A DNA stretch of 64,000 nt, taken from positions 9,585-73,584 of the forward strand of contig CAZSMC010000015.1 of assembly GCA_964607755.1 (NCBI GenBank). Direction: 5' to 3'. Below the pieces are notes generated by a model. That model made no database searches and was not told the DNA's origin. It was given only the letters and a program-made list of their open reading frames with translations. Position 1 is the first letter of the stretch. Each line of letters opens with the position of its first letter. This document shows, in pieces, positions 32,879 through 41,769 of this stretch. This stretch comes from CAZSMC01 sp964607755. GTDB lineage: Bacteria > Zhuqueibacterota > Zhuqueibacteria > Residuimicrobiales > Krinioviventaceae. The translations under genes and the position numbers were made by a program.

Positions 32879-34141
32879 TTAAACGGGCCGTCCATTAAAT
32901 TCCCGGTAAGCTTTGACCATAGCCACCACGTTCTCTACGGGCACATTTCCCTGGATATTATGCACGGTATTGAAAACAAATCCGCCATCGCGGCCGAAAA
33001 TTTCACAGCGTTCGATTGCTTCTTTATAGACTTCTTCTGGTGAACCAAACATCAACGTCGTTTGGGTGTCCACACCGCCTCCCCAAAATGTAATGTCTTG
33101 GCCGAACTCGTTTTTCAGATCAACCGGATTCATTCCCGCTGCCGTGCATTGCACCGGGTTCAAAATATCAAAACCGCTTTCGATAAAAGCCGGGATGAAC
33201 GAGACCACAGAACCGCAGGAATGCTTGAACGTTTTCCAGTTGGGGTTGTTGTGAATCCAGTCATTGATTTTCTTGTAATAAGGCATGTACAAAGAACGGT
33301 AAGTTTCTTCGGAACAAAAGGTGGAATCCTGAGTGCCGAAATCTGTGCCGCAAATAAAAACGATATCCACATTATTGCCAACAGCAGCGGCGAGTTTGTT
33401 CAAATTGTTAATAGCGATTTCGGTTTGCCGTTCGAAAATCTGGCGAATATAATCCTGGCGGGTAATGACAGACATGTACCACTCGGCAATATCCCGGATG
33501 CCTTTGGGATATTTCAAAGACGGCGCAGGGACCAGGGCAATATCGCCAAGAGCTGTTCCGCCAAAGGCAGCGATGACCGCCCGCCCGGTTGCGGCGGCTC
33601 GTTGTGATTCCTCAGCATAGTAATCCAACTCTTGCTGAGATATGTCGCTGAATTCTTCCAGGTTGTCTTCTACGTTCAGATTATTGTCATCAATCGGTTC
33701 CTGGCGAACGATGGTATCAAAGAAAAAGCCGTCTTTGGGCATGCGTGCGCTTGCCGGGGCAGAGGTGTCGCCTTCCGGATAGATGAGAAAACTGCCATCA
33801 TCGTCGATGGTGGTTTTGAAAAGTTCAGGCACGAGTACCTCAAATCCGTCGTGAAAGCGCCAGGGTTTCCAGTTCTCATTACGAAAACCAAACAAAGTTT
33901 TATAGCTGTGTGCCGGTTCGACATCCACGCTCATCACTTGCTGTAGATCCGGTTCCACCAGTCCCAGCATTTGATAAGGTTCGTGAACTTTGACCAAATG
34001 CTTTTCCAAACCAAAATAATCACGCAAGGCTGCAACCATTTTGACGTGGATACCTGTCACCGCTGTCGAGCCGAAATCCACAGGGATAGCATAGGGTTGT
34101 TCGTGATTGAGCGATTTGAGAATACGTTCACGGGATGTCAT
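32879..34141 (-). CDS. uroporphyrinogen decarboxylase (URO-D) family protein, methyltransferase-like
   Basis: A 420-residue TIM-barrel protein. It begins MTSRERILKSLNHEQPYAIPVDFG, like the corrinoid-linked methyltransferase branch (MtaA/CmuA) of the URO-D superfamily rather than HemE. KTFKHSCGSVVSFIPAFIESG contains the His-x-Cys zinc ligand pair typical of MtaA-like enzymes, and DFGTQDSTFCSEETYRSLYMPYYKKI is another family block. Members with this length often sit in polysaccharide- or sugar-catabolic loci, where their reaction is unknown. A strong Shine-Dalgarno (AAAGGAGAGG) and a sigma-70-like promoter lie upstream. It ends immediately before the hicA remnant. Confidence 0.85.
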   Translation of the reverse strand: MTSRERILKSLNHEQPYAIPVDFGSTAVTGIHVKMVAALRDYFGLEKHLVKVHEPYQMLGLVEPDLQQVMSVDVEPAHSYKTLFGFRNENWKPWRFHDGFEVLVPELFKTTIDDDGSFLIYPEGDTSAPASARMPKDGFFFDTIVRQEPIDDNNLNVEDNLEEFSDISQQELDYYAEESQRAAATGRAVIAAFGGTALGDIALVPAPSLKYPKGIRDIAEWYMSVITRQDYIRQIFERQTEIAINNLNKLAAAVGNNVDIVFICGTDFGTQDSTFCSEETYRSLYMPYYKKINDWIHNNPNWKTFKHSCGSVVSFIPAFIESGFDILNPVQCTAAGMNPVDLKNEFGQDITFWGGGVDTQTTLMFGSPEEVYKEAIERCEIFGRDGGFVFNTVHNIQGNVPVENVVAMVKAYREFNGRPV

Positions 34142-34181
34142 AATTTCCTCTCCTTTTTTTCATCTGAACCGATTTTACAAT

Positions 34182-34209
34182 ATTATAAGAAAATTATTAT
34201 TTGAATCAA
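34182..34209 (-). promoter_or_regulatory. sigma-70-like promoter for the URO-D-family gene
   Basis: The minus strand shows TTGATT, 16 bases, then TATAAT. Transcription would start near 34175, giving a leader of about 35 bases that includes the AAAGGAGAGG ribosome binding site. The surrounding sequence is very AT-rich, so chance matches are likely and the call is moderate. Confidence 0.45.
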
Positions 34210-34251
34210 AGGAGATTGTGATTTTTTATGAAATACCTCAGTTACAATTCC

Positions 34252-34347
34252 AACAATGGGTCACAAAGCGAGTAAATAACACATTATAATTTCCAAATTT
34301 ATAGTATGATACAACATTTATGCAGCAAAGATTTGTGACCCATTGTT
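34252..34347. repeat. perfect 16-bp inverted repeat with 64-bp core
   Basis: AACAATGGGTCACAAA (34252-34267) recurs as its exact reverse complement at 34332-34347. The 64 bases between are AT-rich and non-coding. Arms of this length without mismatch are not expected by chance. The element could be a very small MITE (96 bp in total) or a paired operator upstream of the URO-D-family promoter. No clear target-site duplication flanks it. It lies in the 312-base gap between the sulfatase terminator and the URO-D-family start. Confidence 0.7.
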
Positions 34348-34422
34348 TCGTTTAGATCGAACATATCAACCAATCACTGAGCATATACTTTTTTATAAAG
34401 CATGCGCCTGTACGAAACAAAA

Positions 34423-34446
34423 AAGCTCCTCTGAAAAGAGGAGCTT
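34423..34446 (-). terminator. sulfatase terminator
   Basis: AAGCTCCTCT and AGAGGAGCTT form a perfect 10-bp stem around the tetraloop TTTC (minus strand), followed by TTTTTTG-like T-rich sequence. It begins 8 bases after the sulfatase stop codon. This is a textbook intrinsic terminator and sets the 3' end of the sulfatase transcript, separating it from the URO-D-family gene. Confidence 0.85.
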
Positions 34447-34453
34447 AAATGGC

Positions 34454-35959
34454 TCACAAATCAAAACCCGGGCCTCGTTGGCCACCCTGAAATCCCTGAT
34501 TCCGGCGCAAGGGAATGTTCATTCCGTCTGTCTTTTCCAGCCACTGCCACAATTTGTCTTTAAGTTGATTTACAGTCTCTTGAAGCTCGGGCCTGTCAAT
34601 GAGATTGTTCATCTCTTCCTGATCGTTTTGCATGTCATACAATTCTTCTGTCGCCCACATTCCATGATAAAAGATATATTTCCATTTTTCCGTCCGGACA
34701 CCGAAGGTGGTTGGTGTTTGCGGGAAATTCCATTCCCAATAATATTCATAAGAAGCCTCGTCGCGCCAGTCGGTTGATGAACCAGTTAAAAGATGGACAA
34801 AAGACCTGCCGTCCATGTAGGGCGGCGCCTGGATTCCGGCCAGATCCAGAACAGTCGGTGCCACATCGATGTTTTGCACCATTTGCGGAACCACAGTTCC
34901 CGGTTTTATCAACTCCGGACAATGCGCCAGAAAAGGAATTCGCATGGACGGCTCGTACATGTGGCGCTTGTCGATCAGGCCGTGTTCGCCGAAGCAAAAA
35001 CCATTGTCGCCCATGTACATGACCATGGTATCCTCGGCCATATCATGTTCTTCCAGGTAGTCCAGAACCCGGCCCACGCTGTCGTCGATACCAAGAAGCG
35101 TTTCGCAGTATCGACGATAAAATGTATCAAAGTCCATTTGACCGTGATACATGTAATCCACGCCGTGCCAACTGTAGCGCTGGGCTTTTACCCAGAGTGG
35201 TTTGCCTTTGTAATTTTCTTCGGTGTTCGCCATGCTGGCCGGATATGTGAGTTCGACATTGTCGTATTTGCCAAGATGCCGTTTGGCCGGTTTGAACATG
35301 GCATGGACAGCTTTGTGCGAGAGGTAAGCGAAAAACGGTTTGTCAGGATCGCGTTCTTTTTCCAGCCAGTCAAGGGTATAATCTGTCAGCAAATCGCTGA
35401 TATAGCCCTCGCGTTTGACATGTTCTCCGTCAACGTTCAATTCCGGGGCGTAATATACGCCCTGGCCTTTAAAGCTGACCCACTTGTCAAAACCGGGACG
35501 CGGATCATCCCGGCCATGACCCATGTGCCACTTGCCGAAGAACGCGGTCTGATAACCTGCCTGTTGCAGATATTCCGGGAAAAATGTCGTTCCTTCAGGA
35601 ATGTCTACGTTATTGTCCACCACACCGTGTTTGTGAGCGTACTGGCCGGTCAAAACAGTTGCGCGGCTGGGTGAACACAAGGACGTGGACACGGTGGCGT
35701 TTTTGATATATGCTCCATTCTTCGCCATGCGGTCCAGGTTTGGTGTTTCGAGAAATTCGGGCTTGTTCAAAAACCCCATAAAGTCATAGCGATGATCATC
35801 GCTCAGGATAAATATCACATTGCGCGGTTTGGCACCTGTTTTTTTTAGTTTCGTTTGTGCCGCTGCTTTTTTACGTCCTAAAAAAGATAATGCTGCAGCA
35901 GTGGCTCCCAATGACCCTAAAAATGAGCGCCGTGAAGGGAATGATTCCGTACGTTCCAT
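34454..35959 (-). CDS. Tat-exported sulfatase (S1, formylglycine type)
   Basis: I take the ATG at 35959 (MERTESFPSRRSFLGSLGAT) because GGAG precedes it and it exposes a Tat signal with the RRSFLG motif; a 25-codon extension upstream is unlikely. The 501-residue enzyme has NVIFILSDDHRYD (metal-binding DD), the formylglycine signature CSPSRATVLTG with Cys95 of the new numbering, FGKWHMGHGRDD, and YMGDNGFCFGEHGLIDKR. Cys95 needs oxidation by a maturase (FGE or anSME), not seen in this window. The substrate is probably a sulfated polysaccharide, given the neighbours. It follows the aldo/keto reductase gene by about 150 bases. Confidence 0.93.
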   Translation of the reverse strand: MERTESFPSRRSFLGSLGATAAALSFLGRKKAAAQTKLKKTGAKPRNVIFILSDDHRYDFMGFLNKPEFLETPNLDRMAKNGAYIKNATVSTSLCSPSRATVLTGQYAHKHGVVDNNVDIPEGTTFFPEYLQQAGYQTAFFGKWHMGHGRDDPRPGFDKWVSFKGQGVYYAPELNVDGEHVKREGYISDLLTDYTLDWLEKERDPDKPFFAYLSHKAVHAMFKPAKRHLGKYDNVELTYPASMANTEENYKGKPLWVKAQRYSWHGVDYMYHGQMDFDTFYRRYCETLLGIDDSVGRVLDYLEEHDMAEDTMVMYMGDNGFCFGEHGLIDKRHMYEPSMRIPFLAHCPELIKPGTVVPQMVQNIDVAPTVLDLAGIQAPPYMDGRSFVHLLTGSSTDWRDEASYEYYWEWNFPQTPTTFGVRTEKWKYIFYHGMWATEELYDMQNDQEEMNNLIDRPELQETVNQLKDKLWQWLEKTDGMNIPLRRNQGFQGGQRGPGFDL

Positions 35960-36110
35960 TCTTGTTTCTCCTTTGCTATGAAACTGTTTTTTTATACACC
36001 AATGTTCATAAAATAATAATGAGTGCAATGACATTCAAGGACTTTTGTGCCTGAACATCTATTGATACCCGCTTTGCTCATGGTCAGAAGATCAGTGAAA
36101 AAATGATCTG

Positions 36111-36914
36111 TCAAATGACAGAATATCCTTCATCCAGGCTATTTAAAACCTGCATGTCTTTTTCTGAAATCTGAAAATCAAAGATACCGGCATTTTCTTT
36201 GATATGCTCTTTTTTTTGTGATTTGGGAATAACAATGACATTGTGTTGCAGACTCCAACGAAGAAATATCTGCGCAGGTGTTTTTTTATATTTGCGGGAC
36301 AAATCTTTTATTTGAGTGTGATCGAACCGCCGGCCGCGAGCCAGGGGTGAATAGGCTTCCAAAAAAATGTTTCGCGACTGGCAGTAATCCATGATCTTTT
36401 TCTTAAAATTAAAGGGATGAAATTCAACTTGATTGACCGAAGGCACAACATCGCTTTGATCAATTAGTCGCTGGATTTGCTCGCTGTTAAAATTACTCAC
36501 GCCGATAGAACGGCACAGTCCCCGCTTCTTTAATTCGATAAGCGCTTCCCATGCGTCATAATGTGTGACCGGTGAGGGCCAGTGCAAAAGATAAAGATCG
36601 ATATAATCTGTATTGAGACGTTGCAAACTTTTTTCGCAAGCGTTTATGGTTTTATTATAGCCAAAGTGATTGGGCCAAACTTTGGTGGTGATAAAAATAT
36701 CTTGCCGCGCAACATTGGTCTGACGAATGCCATCGGCAACAAAGGATTCGTTGTTGTACATTTCCGCTGTGTCGATATGCCGGTAGCCCATGTCCAGCGC
36801 GTAAATAACTGCATTGGTAATATCGGGTGTAGATATTAACTGGTACGTTCCCAATCCCAAATAGGGCATTTCAACCCTGTCGTTCAATATGGCTGTGTCT
36901 GAAATCGAATTCAT
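36111..36914 (-). CDS. aldo/keto reductase (2,5-diketogluconate reductase-like)
   Basis: A 267-residue cytosolic NADPH-dependent oxidoreductase of the AKR5-like group. The catalytic tetrad is visible: Asp in GYRHIDTAEMYNNE, Tyr in the same motif (MYNNE), Lys in ITTKVWPNHFG, and His in LLHWPSP. Family motifs CRSIGVSNFN and VIPKSQKKEHIKEN also match. It would reduce a sugar aldehyde, ketone or keto-acid arising in glycan catabolism. It is divergent from a Tat-exported reductase-like gene, with 225 bases between the two start codons. Confidence 0.92.
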   Translation of the reverse strand: MNSISDTAILNDRVEMPYLGLGTYQLISTPDITNAVIYALDMGYRHIDTAEMYNNESFVADGIRQTNVARQDIFITTKVWPNHFGYNKTINACEKSLQRLNTDYIDLYLLHWPSPVTHYDAWEALIELKKRGLCRSIGVSNFNSEQIQRLIDQSDVVPSVNQVEFHPFNFKKKIMDYCQSRNIFLEAYSPLARGRRFDHTQIKDLSRKYKKTPAQIFLRWSLQHNVIVIPKSQKKEHIKENAGIFDFQISEKDMQVLNSLDEGYSVI

Positions 36915-37139
36915 ATCGTGTTCACCTCATTCTCTTATCGGAGTCGCAGAATTTTTCATGGCTTTTGTTGAGTTAACAAAAATACGGTAACTTTGATTCC
37001 GACACGACCGATTGCTGCTTTTTTTAAGTGTATATTTTATTTTGAAAAGAGGATAAAATTGTTATTATTAGTAAATGAAAAATATAAGGTAAACAGATGT
37101 CACGTTATTGGTAAGAAAATATGAAAAAGCGAGGTGGAT

Positions 37140-38027
37140 ATGCAAAAAATAACACGTCGACAATTTATCAAAACATCCGCTGGTGCGACTGCATTGTCAG
37201 TGACACTCCCGGCTGTTGCTGCTAATAAATCGCATTTCTTGGGCCCTGTTGAACTCGGCGCCACCGGAGTTAAAGTCAGCAGGCTCGCGTTTGGAACCGG
37301 CACCCACGGCAGCGAACAAAGCTCCAAGCAAACACGCCTGGGTATGGAAAAATTTGTCGATTTGGCTCAGCATTGTTATGAATCCGGAATCCGGGTGTTT
37401 GACATGGGAGATACTTATGGTTCACATCCTTTTGTCCGGGAAGCGCTAAAGAATATTCCAAGGGAAAAAGTCACATTGCTTACCAAAATCTGGACGCGGC
37501 CTGCTTCCTGGGCGCAGTTCGCTACAGCACAAAAAGCTGTGGACCGGTTTCGTAACGAACTGGATGTCGACATGATTGATATCGTGGTGATTCATTGCAT
37601 GGTTCGCCCGGATTGGCAGGACCATCATGCCAGAGTATGTGACGGTCTTTCCGAGCTGCGTGAACGCGGTGTGATCCGTACGTTCGGTATATCATGTCAT
37701 TCATATCCGGCTCTGGTGGCTGCAATAGAATCAGAATGGACTGAAGTCATATTGGCGCGGATCAACAACACTGGAACGTTGATGGACCACCTGCCGGATA
37801 AAGTGGTGCCGTTGCTCAAGCAAGCCCGCCAAAACGGGAAGGGCATTATCGGGATGAAAATTTACGGTGGTGGCAAAACCCGTGAAGAAGTGCAGCGCGA
37901 AAGTTCCTTGCAATTTGTCTGGAACAGCGGCGCTGTCGATGCTACGACGATTGGCTTTGCCAAACCGAAAGAAGTCGACGACACGCTGAAACGCATGCAA
38001 CGGATTGTTCCGGCTGTGCTGAAATAA
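37140..38027 (+). CDS. aldo/keto reductase with Tat signal
   Basis: I choose the ATG at 37140, since GAGG lies five bases upstream; an in-frame GTG two codons earlier is part of that site. The 295-residue protein starts with a Tat signal (KITRRQFIKTSAGATALSVTLPAVA). It continues as an aldo/keto reductase barrel: GATGVKVSRLAFGTGTHGS, VFDMGDTYGSHPFVREAL (Asp, Tyr), LLTKIWTRP (Lys), and VVIHCM (His). The reductase is shorter than typical members at the C-terminus. Export of a folded NADPH enzyme with its cofactor by Tat is common in FCB and Planctomycetes-type glycan loci. Substrate unknown. Confidence 0.85.
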   Translation: MQKITRRQFIKTSAGATALSVTLPAVAANKSHFLGPVELGATGVKVSRLAFGTGTHGSEQSSKQTRLGMEKFVDLAQHCYESGIRVFDMGDTYGSHPFVREALKNIPREKVTLLTKIWTRPASWAQFATAQKAVDRFRNELDVDMIDIVVIHCMVRPDWQDHHARVCDGLSELRERGVIRTFGISCHSYPALVAAIESEWTEVILARINNTGTLMDHLPDKVVPLLKQARQNGKGIIGMKIYGGGKTREEVQRESSLQFVWNSGAVDATTIGFAKPKEVDDTLKRMQRIVPAVLK

Positions 38028-38102
38028 AAACAGTCTTTTTTTTGTAGCGAAAAAAATCCAAATTATTTGCCGGTCATTAAACCAAATCATCAGGTGAACA
38101 TT

Positions 38103-39725
38103 ATGAAATGGACATTTTTCATTTTTTTTATGACCTTTTTCCCAGGGCTCGTTCTGGCGCAACCATTTAACAGCGAAGCTCATGATGTAGTTATCGATTC
38201 GGCAGGAAATGTGTATGTTGCTGGAAGCGGTAAAGTGGCGAGTACGGATTACAATTACGTCACTGTAAAATATAACACTGTTGGGGTAGAACAGTGGATC
38301 GCCACTTATAATGGTTCTGGCAATACGCGCGATGAAGCCTTTGCCATTGCTCTGGACGAATCGGGGAACGTATTTGTCACCGGCAGCAGTGGCGGTGATA
38401 TTGTCACGATAAAGTACAGTAATTCAGGTATCCGGCAATGGGTATCGCGATATGACGGCAAAGGCGATGAGTCGGACGTGGGTAAAGATATTGTTATTGA
38501 TGAAAAGGGAGAGGTGTATGTGACCGGAAAAGCTCACGATCCGGAAACAGATTATGACTACATCACCATAAAATACAATGCTCAAGGACAAAAATACTGG
38601 GCACTGCGCTATAATGGTCCGGGAAACGGAGTGGACGAGGCAGTTGCACTGGCGCTGGATAGTGATGGAAATGTCTATGTCACCGGTTTTAGCGATGGCG
38701 GGAATTCGACTCGATTCGATTATGCAACGATCAAATACAATCCCTGGGGGGTTCAGCAATGGCTGGTACGCTACGATGCGAACAATGGTGATGACAAAGC
38801 GCATGATATTGCGGTATCGGTGGACAATGATATTTTTATCACCGGGGAAAGCTTCCATCCTGACACTGAGCTGGATTATGCGACGATAAAATATAACGCA
38901 TCTGGCGTCAAACAGTGGGTCGTTCGGTTTAACGGCACAGCTAATGCGGATGATGCTGCTCATGCTGTGGCTGCTGATCAATCCGGCAATGTGTGTGTGA
39001 CAGGCATGAGCCGCAATCAAGAAACAGGCAATGACTATGTTACCTTAAAATACAATACCTCGGGCGTCAAACAATGGCAGGCGAGCTATGACGGACCGGC
39101 AGTAGAAAATGATAACGATACCGCTAATGATATTGTTATCGATGAACTGGGCGATATTTACGTGACCGGAAACAGCTTTGGCGCGGAATCGTCTTCCGAT
39201 TTTGCAACGCTGAAATACAACAGTTCTGGAGTCAAGCAATGGGTAGCCCGGTTTAATGGCCAGCACAATTCCGATGACCAGGCTTTTGCCATTGCCCTTG
39301 ACCAGAAGGGCACGACCTATGTTACGGGTAAGACAAAAATATCAGCCGCGGAATACGACTTTGCCACGGTGAAATACAATTCCTCCGGAATCCAGCAATG
39401 GATCACCCGGCTGGACACTCTGGTCATGACTAAAGTTCATGATAGCGTGACAAAACCGGCGGCGCATCGCCTGTATCAAAACGTTCCCAATCCGTTCAAC
39501 GCATCGACTGTTATTCAGTATGATGTTCTACACGCTACTCATGTAAATCTCAAAATTTATGATATTACCGGTCGCGAGATTTTTACTCTGGTAAATGAGC
39601 ATCAAACGCCGGGTCACTATTCGTATCGTTTTAACGCGCATAATCTTGTCAGCGGTGTTTATTTTTACAGTTTTAAAGTCGGTCAAACATTTTCAGAGAT
39701 GAAAAAGATGTTGCTTATTCGTTGA
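38103..39725 (+). CDS. secreted SBBP-repeat protein with T9SS type A sorting domain
   Basis: The ATG at 38103 (MKWTFFIFFMTFFPGLVLAQ) has AGGTGA upstream and gives a clean Sec signal. The 540-residue protein consists of eight beta-propeller-like (SBBP) repeats of about 53-58 residues, each with a segment like DYATIKYNxxGVKQWxxRYNG and a segment like DIVIDExGxVYVTG. The last 80 residues start YQNVPNPFNASTVIQYDV and contain LKIYDITGREIFTLVNE, a type IX secretion sorting domain. The protein should thus cross the outer membrane by T9SS and be released or attached at the surface. It probably binds an extracellular partner; no catalytic motif is visible. Confidence 0.88.
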   Translation: MKWTFFIFFMTFFPGLVLAQPFNSEAHDVVIDSAGNVYVAGSGKVASTDYNYVTVKYNTVGVEQWIATYNGSGNTRDEAFAIALDESGNVFVTGSSGGDIVTIKYSNSGIRQWVSRYDGKGDESDVGKDIVIDEKGEVYVTGKAHDPETDYDYITIKYNAQGQKYWALRYNGPGNGVDEAVALALDSDGNVYVTGFSDGGNSTRFDYATIKYNPWGVQQWLVRYDANNGDDKAHDIAVSVDNDIFITGESFHPDTELDYATIKYNASGVKQWVVRFNGTANADDAAHAVAADQSGNVCVTGMSRNQETGNDYVTLKYNTSGVKQWQASYDGPAVENDNDTANDIVIDELGDIYVTGNSFGAESSSDFATLKYNSSGVKQWVARFNGQHNSDDQAFAIALDQKGTTYVTGKTKISAAEYDFATVKYNSSGIQQWITRLDTLVMTKVHDSVTKPAAHRLYQNVPNPFNASTVIQYDVLHATHVNLKIYDITGREIFTLVNEHQTPGHYSYRFNAHNLVSGVYFYSFKVGQTFSEMKKMLLIR

Positions 39726-39779
39726 ATGAAAAATACTGCTATTTCATTCATAAGCGTTCACAAAATTCAGGAGGAACAC

Positions 39780-40982
39780 ATGGAAAAAGGTCACAACATT
39801 ACCTTGCTGGGAACGGGTCTCATCGGTATGTTTTATACCATGACACTGCACAAATATCACAGCCGTCACCGGGTGCACACAGTTTTTTCGCGTACCGAAG
39901 AGCACGCCAAAAAGTTTGCCTCGGAGTGGAATATTCCCATTGCTACAAATGATATGCGAAAAGCCATCGATGATCCGGAGACTGATGTCGTGATTGTCGG
40001 TATTCCCAACGACCGGCATCTGGAGGCTATTGAATACGCAGCCAAGGCTGGCAAGGCTATTCTGTGCACCAAGCCACTGGCCCGCACTGCTGAAGAAGCC
40101 AAACAAATTCTGGATATTGTGGAAAAACACAATGTCTATACAGCCTATCTGGAAGACCTGGCTTATACACCAAAGACACTGAAATCGCTTGAATCTGTTA
40201 AAAACGGCGCGCTTGGCAAGATTCTTTGGGTTCGGTCGCGCGAAACCCATCCGGGTCCGCATAGCGCCTGGTTCTGGGATAACAAACGCGCCGGCGGCGG
40301 TGCACTGGTTGATCTGGGATGCCATTGTGCCGAGATTATTCGCAATTTCGTTGGCAAAGACATTCGTCCTGTGGAAGTGATGTGCTGGACCGACACGCTG
40401 GTTCATAACATTCCGGCCGAAGATCACGGCATTGCCCTGATTCGCTTTGCTAACGGCGCTATGGGCCAACTGGAAGTGAGCTGGGCGTTCCGCGGCGGCA
40501 TGGACCTTCGTGACGAAGTCTCCGGTACCGAAGGAACAATCTGGCTGGATCACTTTTTACGCACCGGATTTCAGATGTTTACCAGTGTAGGCCAGCAAGG
40601 TTACATTGCTGAAAAAGCAGAAGGAGATACTGGCTGGCTGTTCCCGGTCGGCGATGAAGTCAATGAGCTCGGTTACACGCACATGTTTGTCGATGCATTC
40701 GAGGCGATGGATGAAAAACGTGAACCCATGGAAACATTTTATGATGGTTACGTGATCAATGCGATTTTGGATGCCTGTTACCGGTCTGCCAAAAACAAAC
40801 GCTGGGAACCGGTTGAATTGGAAGACTGGCGCGGTAAAGAAATCGAGGAAACAGAAAAAACCGGCGCCCGCATTGTTGATGAAAAATTCGATCTGGTGAA
40901 AGAAGAAAAAATGCCGGATGGCGGTAAAAAACTTATTCTACGCGACCGGGAAAGCGGTGAAATTATTGAACGGCTGGAATAA
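39780..40982 (+). CDS. Gfo/Idh/MocA family oxidoreductase
   Basis: The ATG at 39780 (MEKGHNITLLGTGLIGMFY) is preceded by AGGAGG and preferred to an earlier ATG right after the upstream stop. It is a 400-residue NAD(P)-dependent dehydrogenase. The N-terminal Rossmann domain has LLGTGLIG and VVIVGIPNDRHLEAIEYAAKAGKAILCTKPL (the conserved E/C-K-P-x block, with CTKPL). The C-terminal domain has GGGALVDLGCHCAEIIRNFVG, holding the conserved Asp-x-x-x-His. Such enzymes oxidise or reduce sugars, inositols and their acids in catabolic pathways. An extra hydrophilic C-terminal tail (about 355-400) is charged and of unknown role. Confidence 0.92.
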   Translation: MEKGHNITLLGTGLIGMFYTMTLHKYHSRHRVHTVFSRTEEHAKKFASEWNIPIATNDMRKAIDDPETDVVIVGIPNDRHLEAIEYAAKAGKAILCTKPLARTAEEAKQILDIVEKHNVYTAYLEDLAYTPKTLKSLESVKNGALGKILWVRSRETHPGPHSAWFWDNKRAGGGALVDLGCHCAEIIRNFVGKDIRPVEVMCWTDTLVHNIPAEDHGIALIRFANGAMGQLEVSWAFRGGMDLRDEVSGTEGTIWLDHFLRTGFQMFTSVGQQGYIAEKAEGDTGWLFPVGDEVNELGYTHMFVDAFEAMDEKREPMETFYDGYVINAILDACYRSAKNKRWEPVELEDWRGKEIEETEKTGARIVDEKFDLVKEEKMPDGGKKLILRDRESGEIIERLE

Positions 40983-40992
40983 TAACAACACC

Positions 40993-41019
40993 GGCGGCGC
41001 AACGAGTTGTTGCGCCGCC
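40993..41019. terminator. bidirectional hairpin between convergent genes
   Basis: GGCGGCGCAAC and GTTGCGCCGCC form an 11-bp GC-rich stem with the loop GAGTT. It lies 10 bases after the oxidoreductase stop (plus) and 6 before the end of the thioredoxin-fold gene (minus). T-tracts are weak on both sides, but its place between two converging genes supports a shared terminator. Confidence 0.7.
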
Positions 41020-41025
41020 TGAATT

Positions 41026-41607
41026 TTATGTTAGTTTAAAATAGTCAGGTTCGTTCCCCGGTTTCCATTTTATATTACAGCCCATGGACGGTTTTTGATC
41101 CTGCGGAACAGGTTCTCCTGCCACTAGTTTGTTCACTGCCTCTGTCAGATCTTTACCTGTGACCGGCACGTCGTTGCCCGGACGACTACTATCAAATTGC
41201 CCCCGGTAAACAAGCGTGTGGTTTTTATCAAACAGGAAAAAATCCGGGGTGCAGGCAGCTTTGTAGTTTTTGGCGGTTTCCTGTGATTCATCGAACAGAT
41301 ACGGAAATGAGTAATGATGCTTCTTTGCGAATTTCTTCATTTTTTCAGGAGAATCATCCGGGTATTTAGAAATGTCGTTGGCATTGATCGCTACCACGGA
41401 AACTCCTTTATTCTGATATTCCTTTGCCCGGTCCGCCAAGGTCGGCGCGATATGCTTGACAAAAGGACAATGGTTGCAGATGAACATCACCAGAACAGGC
41501 TTGTCTTTAAAATTCTGAGTGGACACTTTTTGTCCATCCAAATCTGGCAATTCAAATTCGGGCATTTTCGTGCCCAGGTCTAACATAGTTGAAGGTGTAT
41601 TCGCCAT
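41026..41607 (-). CDS. thioredoxin-fold protein (AhpC/TSA-redoxin type)
   Basis: A 193-residue cytosolic protein with a peroxiredoxin-like thioredoxin fold. It has LGTKMPEFELPDLDGQKVS, then VLVMFICNHCPFVKHIAP with Cys44 and Cys47 (CNHC in place of CGPC), and ACTPDFFLFDKNHTLVYRGQFD. This CNHCPF group is widespread and mostly annotated as thioredoxin family or redoxin. No signal peptide is seen. It should reduce or oxidise an unknown thiol partner or peroxide. AGGAGG-like GGAGGA lies upstream. Divergent from the LysE-type gene across 162 bases. Confidence 0.88.
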   Translation of the reverse strand: MANTPSTMLDLGTKMPEFELPDLDGQKVSTQNFKDKPVLVMFICNHCPFVKHIAPTLADRAKEYQNKGVSVVAINANDISKYPDDSPEKMKKFAKKHHYSFPYLFDESQETAKNYKAACTPDFFLFDKNHTLVYRGQFDSSRPGNDVPVTGKDLTEAVNKLVAGEPVPQDQKPSMGCNIKWKPGNEPDYFKLT

Positions 41608-41769
41608 GGTAATCCTCCTTTACAATTCCTTTTCAGTTTCATAATCGGTTTTTCGATACAGCGCTATTTAATATGTTTTTATCAAATGAAGAATTCGTTT
41701 AGCGATTGTATGTTTTCAAATCGTAAATAATCATTTTTCGAGATTCAGATAAAACAACAATGACAGGCG

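Noticed and set aside
34793..35674. 293-codon plus-strand frame opposite the sulfatase
   Set aside because: It is the antisense shadow of a gene with all sulfatase motifs on the minus strand.
38103..39430. Tandem DNA repeats in the SBBP gene considered as a possible CRISPR-like or satellite array
   Set aside because: The periodicity is in the protein (about 55 residues) with diverged DNA and an intact reading frame.
39744..40553. 269-codon minus-strand frame opposite the Gfo/Idh/MocA gene
   Set aside because: The plus-strand gene has clear motifs and a ribosome site; the antisense frame has none.
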